NCBI RefSeq assembly: GCF_964340395.1
Contig: NC_135565.1
Coordinates: 12,114,242 to 12,176,241, forward strand
Reading direction: 5' to 3'
DNA length: 62,000 nucleotides
DNA from: Glandiceps talaboti
Taxonomy: Eukaryota; Hemichordata; Enteropneusta; Spengelidae
Shown: positions 60,001 to 62,000 of the stretch, piece after piece
Numbering within the stretch: the first letter of the stretch is position 1
Layout of the letters: every line of letters begins with the position of its first letter
Made by a program: the position numbers and the translations under genes
Notes under the pieces: generated by a model
The model's database searches: none
Told to the model about the DNA's origin: nothing
Seen by the model: only the letters and a program-made list of their open reading frames with translations

Positions 60001-60241
60001 CTGTCATATTACTCAAAGCCACAGACTCAAAAGTTCTACATTGCTGATCTTCTGTTACACTTCTTAGTTTTTCAAGAGCAGGGTTATGACCAAGTATAAG
60101 CAATGACAACTTATCTTCTTGTTCCCTCAGCAAACATTCCTTTATGTCATATCTCGGATCCATGATGTCAACTATATCAATTACTCCACTATCCTTCTGA
60201 ATGATAAGCTTTCCAATGTCTCTCACGTCTGCAAGGGCTTT
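57035..60241 (-). CDS. Roco protein, large 3'-terminal exon (LRR, Roc GTPase, COR, C-terminal Cys/His region)
   Basis: One open exon of 1068 codons plus stop (TGA 57037-57035), after acceptor TTTCTTATAG at 60242; it starts in phase 0 with KALADVRD, so earlier exons exist. Counting from VRDIG as 1: short leucine-rich repeats 164-230 (LQELYLNHNGL, LHTLIVNNNSI, RLDIRNNPI). Roc GTPase about 254-480: P-loop GKEGSGKTS 260-268, DVAGD 304-308 as G3, THAD 373-376 as G4. COR about 480-700 (LDCQWLANQM, LMDSGICIRF). A C-terminal region carries Cys811/Cys814 and Cys834/Cys837/His838, a possible zinc site. Then come HLLCEYHGG and EFLKKYGPHIRKVL, which I associate with invertebrate Roco or LRR-GTPase proteins. 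No kinase or death domain is seen. GTP-dependent dimerisation and scaffolding are known for the family; the pathway here is unknown. Confidence 0.92.
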   Translation of the reverse strand, partial: KALADVRDIGKLIIQKDSGVIDIVDIMDPRYDIKECLLREQEDKLSLLILGHNPALEKLRSVTEDQQCRTFESVALSNMTASMPLQLRVSYSLFISNVTGSDQSCIMSWLMPTTTRISVSRCDVSFPWYINFPGNIAFLSITHCSTKPRNPLKEFFSGKVSQSITIKCKSLQELYLNHNGLTEIQEDIGTIPGLHTLIVNNNSISKIPTSVAIISPCRRLDIRNNPIANIPMNLTDKADSIMSYLREFIDKKTIDNDKIKMILVGKEGSGKTSLVKALAKSSRPVDKTDGIDISRLNLEKSDTTIVVYDVAGDVDFLETHTLFMTDNTIFLVIFDLSKCTLGKFVSQYNLQHEIGRVVLWLQTIHAHAPNSRVIIVGTHADESMLTESELESIWKDIESMIFKGARNHNDYHQRNTLDTCFLCNMCVLERNALSKGVAGAVFMNIKNRRPVDEEAELFTFPHIIGYFEVSCTVNFPKRTFGRTNRSIEQLAKAIREATKHLISNTYPTIPRTWHEFRIILELKRKDNKSLPILTMSEYRRIARAIDKTKDFDINVTSFLSSQGDIKYLQPRADNPDNGIIVLDCQWLANQMRVLISFKSHTWIDSNGLMNIEKFRSAFNHIDKEHQDAIFSLLMDSGICIRFRGNEQQSQTLFFPCRLSLGQPSVKHWTPSPNEGEKQLSYQYKFSFIPPILFSDLIINIYNHNHERYFVGPSPIFLANNILYASKEATLPCEKHTESEQETVSSCHYVRIELLFHCNSILVTVRGSRPCCFFKNIEGILLPLSDTSSDTVTSLSSTVSKQRYLGVRLNGKPSLVCSHCVIHREPTLGIMKIDGPHHNCSLCHSHRFGSWDDMAACRGVDQYSLDVSLHILSNIDDDKECPKLFVILPINPGRSDTSGRVLSLLRDGYAVHLLCEYHGGPHFAGSGYMIYKNKYEFLKKYGPHIRKVLLVFNKLGGMMSSTAGKVLPMAEQGLSKLTGITGVASDVLEYLMNDAESRYPGLAKHIQEPVEQTLEEFLNGDHSLSRRDLAQFLNKVDDDKTFGDLKPILDGRQIYWLCEDHAKLFAKRT

Positions 60242-61200
60242 CTATAAGAAACAAACGGCCTCTGTTATGGATGTGGCCCACTAATGTGTAACTAACAGGC
60301 TTACTTGCGAGTTGTAATATGAAAAGGTTATAGAGTTGGAAGGACACAACAGTTGTGTTGCTTGGGAATTGATAAAACAAAGTGAGTTTGACTTTTAACT
60401 AAAAAGGCAAAGGCATTTAAAGAGGCACAAGATGCGTTTCTAAGCTTGTTAGTTTAGTCAAAATACTTACATAAAAGTTCAAGTTACTACTGTAGTATAA
60501 TACTAATGTCAACGAGTATCGTGTAAGACATTGCGATTTGTGTTCTGGCAGTGCAGCCATGAGCTGGAGTAGATGGTTGGTACCACCTGGGAAGGGGGGG
60601 GGGGGCAAAGGTTGCCATAACGTTTTTGAAAATTAAGAATGTGAACTTTATAAAATGTTTTGCTAGACTTTTAAAAAAAAGTAGCATTAAGCTTTCAGAA
60701 CAGTTACCACGGCAACCACCTCCCAATTTCACCATATCAGTTTCCATTATAAATTGCAATATCTTTGGAATTAAGAAAGTTATTCGCTTGATGAAATGTG
60801 TATTAATTTACTTTCGACATAGATCTATACATTGAGCATATGACCTTGTTGATTGAAATAAAGGTCAAATGAGAAAAGGTAAACAAATGTCGAAATGGAA
60901 TATCTGGTAAAGGCTTGTGAATTATGGTAGTGTTTCGAATGTAAATCACAAGTGTCATATCTTTTTGGAAAGCTCGGGATGTTAAACCTTTGAAAATGTT
61001 TGTGAGAAATTGTTTTGAAATCTCAAACAAACATTTTCATACGTTTCCCTGCCTTGTGATTATATACATTCTTAGTCTAGTTCCTATACAGTATCAATTT
61101 ACACCTCCACTCAAAGTCGTTACTCTACAAGTCCTGAGATGCATGAGGTGCAATTTAAAATTCACCAACAGCCACCTACAGAGTCATTAACATCATGTCT
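60242..61200. other. Upstream intron of the Roco gene
   Basis: No further Roco exon was recognised here. Short open frames lack motifs; a G tract sits at about 60594-60604. Confidence 0.5.
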
Positions 61201-61211
61201 TTGCTAAAGTG

Positions 61212-61215
<4 letters not shown>

Positions 61216-61251
<36 letters not shown>

Positions 61252-61744
61252 CATACATACATACATACATACATACATACATACATACATACATACATAC
61301 ATACATACATACATACAACCATACATACAACCATACATACAACCATACATACAACCATACATACATACATACATACATACATACATACATACATACAACC
61401 ATACAACCATACATACAACCATACATACATACATACATACATACATACATACATACATACATACATACAACCATACATACATACATACATACATACATAC
61501 ATACATACATACATACATACATACATACATACATACATACAACCATACATACATACATACATACATACATACATACATACATACATACATACATACATAC
61601 ATACATACATACATACATACAACCATACATACATACATACATACATACATACATACATACATACATACATACATACATACATACATACATACATACAACC
61701 ATACATACATACATACATACATACATACATACATACATACATAC
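61216..61744. repeat. (CATA)n array with CAAC interruptions
   Basis: About 530 bp of CATA units. The phrase CAACCATA interrupts it at irregular spacing, densest around 61315-61420, giving a weak higher-order pattern. The four-to-six overlapping long frames here are artefacts. Confidence 0.95.
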
Positions 61745-62000
61745 AATCAACCAATGCAATATATCTCGCACAACTTACAACAATAACAACAACACAAAAC
61801 AGTACTTCGAACTACGTTGAAACAGCTCTTCTTAAACCACAAACATACATTTACTCAGTTTAGACTTCGGTTTAGCAAAGCTATCCAGACACATTTGGAG
61901 CCCGAAGGAAAAGAATCAACCATACAATATTGAGTGGGCTGTCATCATCCAAGCAGCGGCTTACACAAATGAGACGAACCATTGTAACCACTGTTTGACT

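Noticed and set aside
61176-61863. Six overlapping frames of 170-220 codons on both strands
   Set aside because: They are translations of a CATA microsatellite, open in several frames at once.

Overview
The window is AT-rich, repeat-dense nuclear DNA from an invertebrate animal. Genes are split by long introns with GT/AG borders, microsatellites are abundant (CTGT, CATA, AT, CCAT), and there are SINE, LINE, LTR and DNA-transposon relics plus several fold-back elements. The protein families (an MLKL-type pseudokinase, a Roco protein, a secreted VWD protein) and a SINE that looks like ones I associate with deuterostome invertebrates would fit a hemichordate- or lancelet-like animal. A lophotrochozoan cannot be excluded, and I cannot name the species.

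Three protein-coding genes are well supported, all on the minus strand. (1) Positions 3-10710: a complete nine-coding-exon gene for a 459-residue protein with the layout of vertebrate MLKL: N-terminal helical bundle, brace region, C-terminal kinase-like domain. Every splice phase closes and the stop codon lies 3 bases inside the window. Its catalytic loop reads HRC with the downstream Lys and Asn also replaced, so it is a predicted pseudokinase, although DFG, APE and the beta-3 lysine remain. (2) Positions 26481-36843: a nine-coding-exon gene for a secreted protein of about 473 residues. It has a signal peptide, four one-exon cysteine modules with beta-defensin-like spacing, then a von Willebrand factor type D domain. 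(3) Positions 57035-60241: one huge terminal exon of a Roco protein (leucine-rich repeats, Roc GTPase, COR, then a long C-terminal region with a Cys/His cluster). Its 5' exons lie upstream, in or beyond the last 1.8 kb.

Between the genes the DNA is mostly mobile-element debris. A TIR-bounded DNA transposon with two inward-reading genes and internal AT arrays occupies 18300-20443, followed by a broken PIF/Harbinger transposase (about 21895-22530). A 248-bp near-perfect fold-back element with a 9-bp target duplication sits at 33726-33973 inside gene 2. A 2.1-kb TIR element with a 5-bp duplication is at 37990-40074, and a LINE reverse-transcriptase tail at 40364-41005. SINE-like sequences lie near 44 and 45.9 kb, and diverged tandem repeats at 43.6-45 and 46-47.7 kb. 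A Ty3/gypsy-type LTR plus gag remnant (54367-56088) lies inside the second copy of a roughly 950-bp tandem duplication. A minus-strand promoter-like region with a perfect CRE is at 48.75-48.87 kb.

Taken together, an MLKL-like cell-death candidate, a secreted defensin-like/VWD protein and a Roco protein suggest an innate-defence flavour. Physical proximity is the only evidence that they are connected. The most interesting item is the complete MLKL-type gene outside vertebrates, followed by the defensin-like/VWD fusion.
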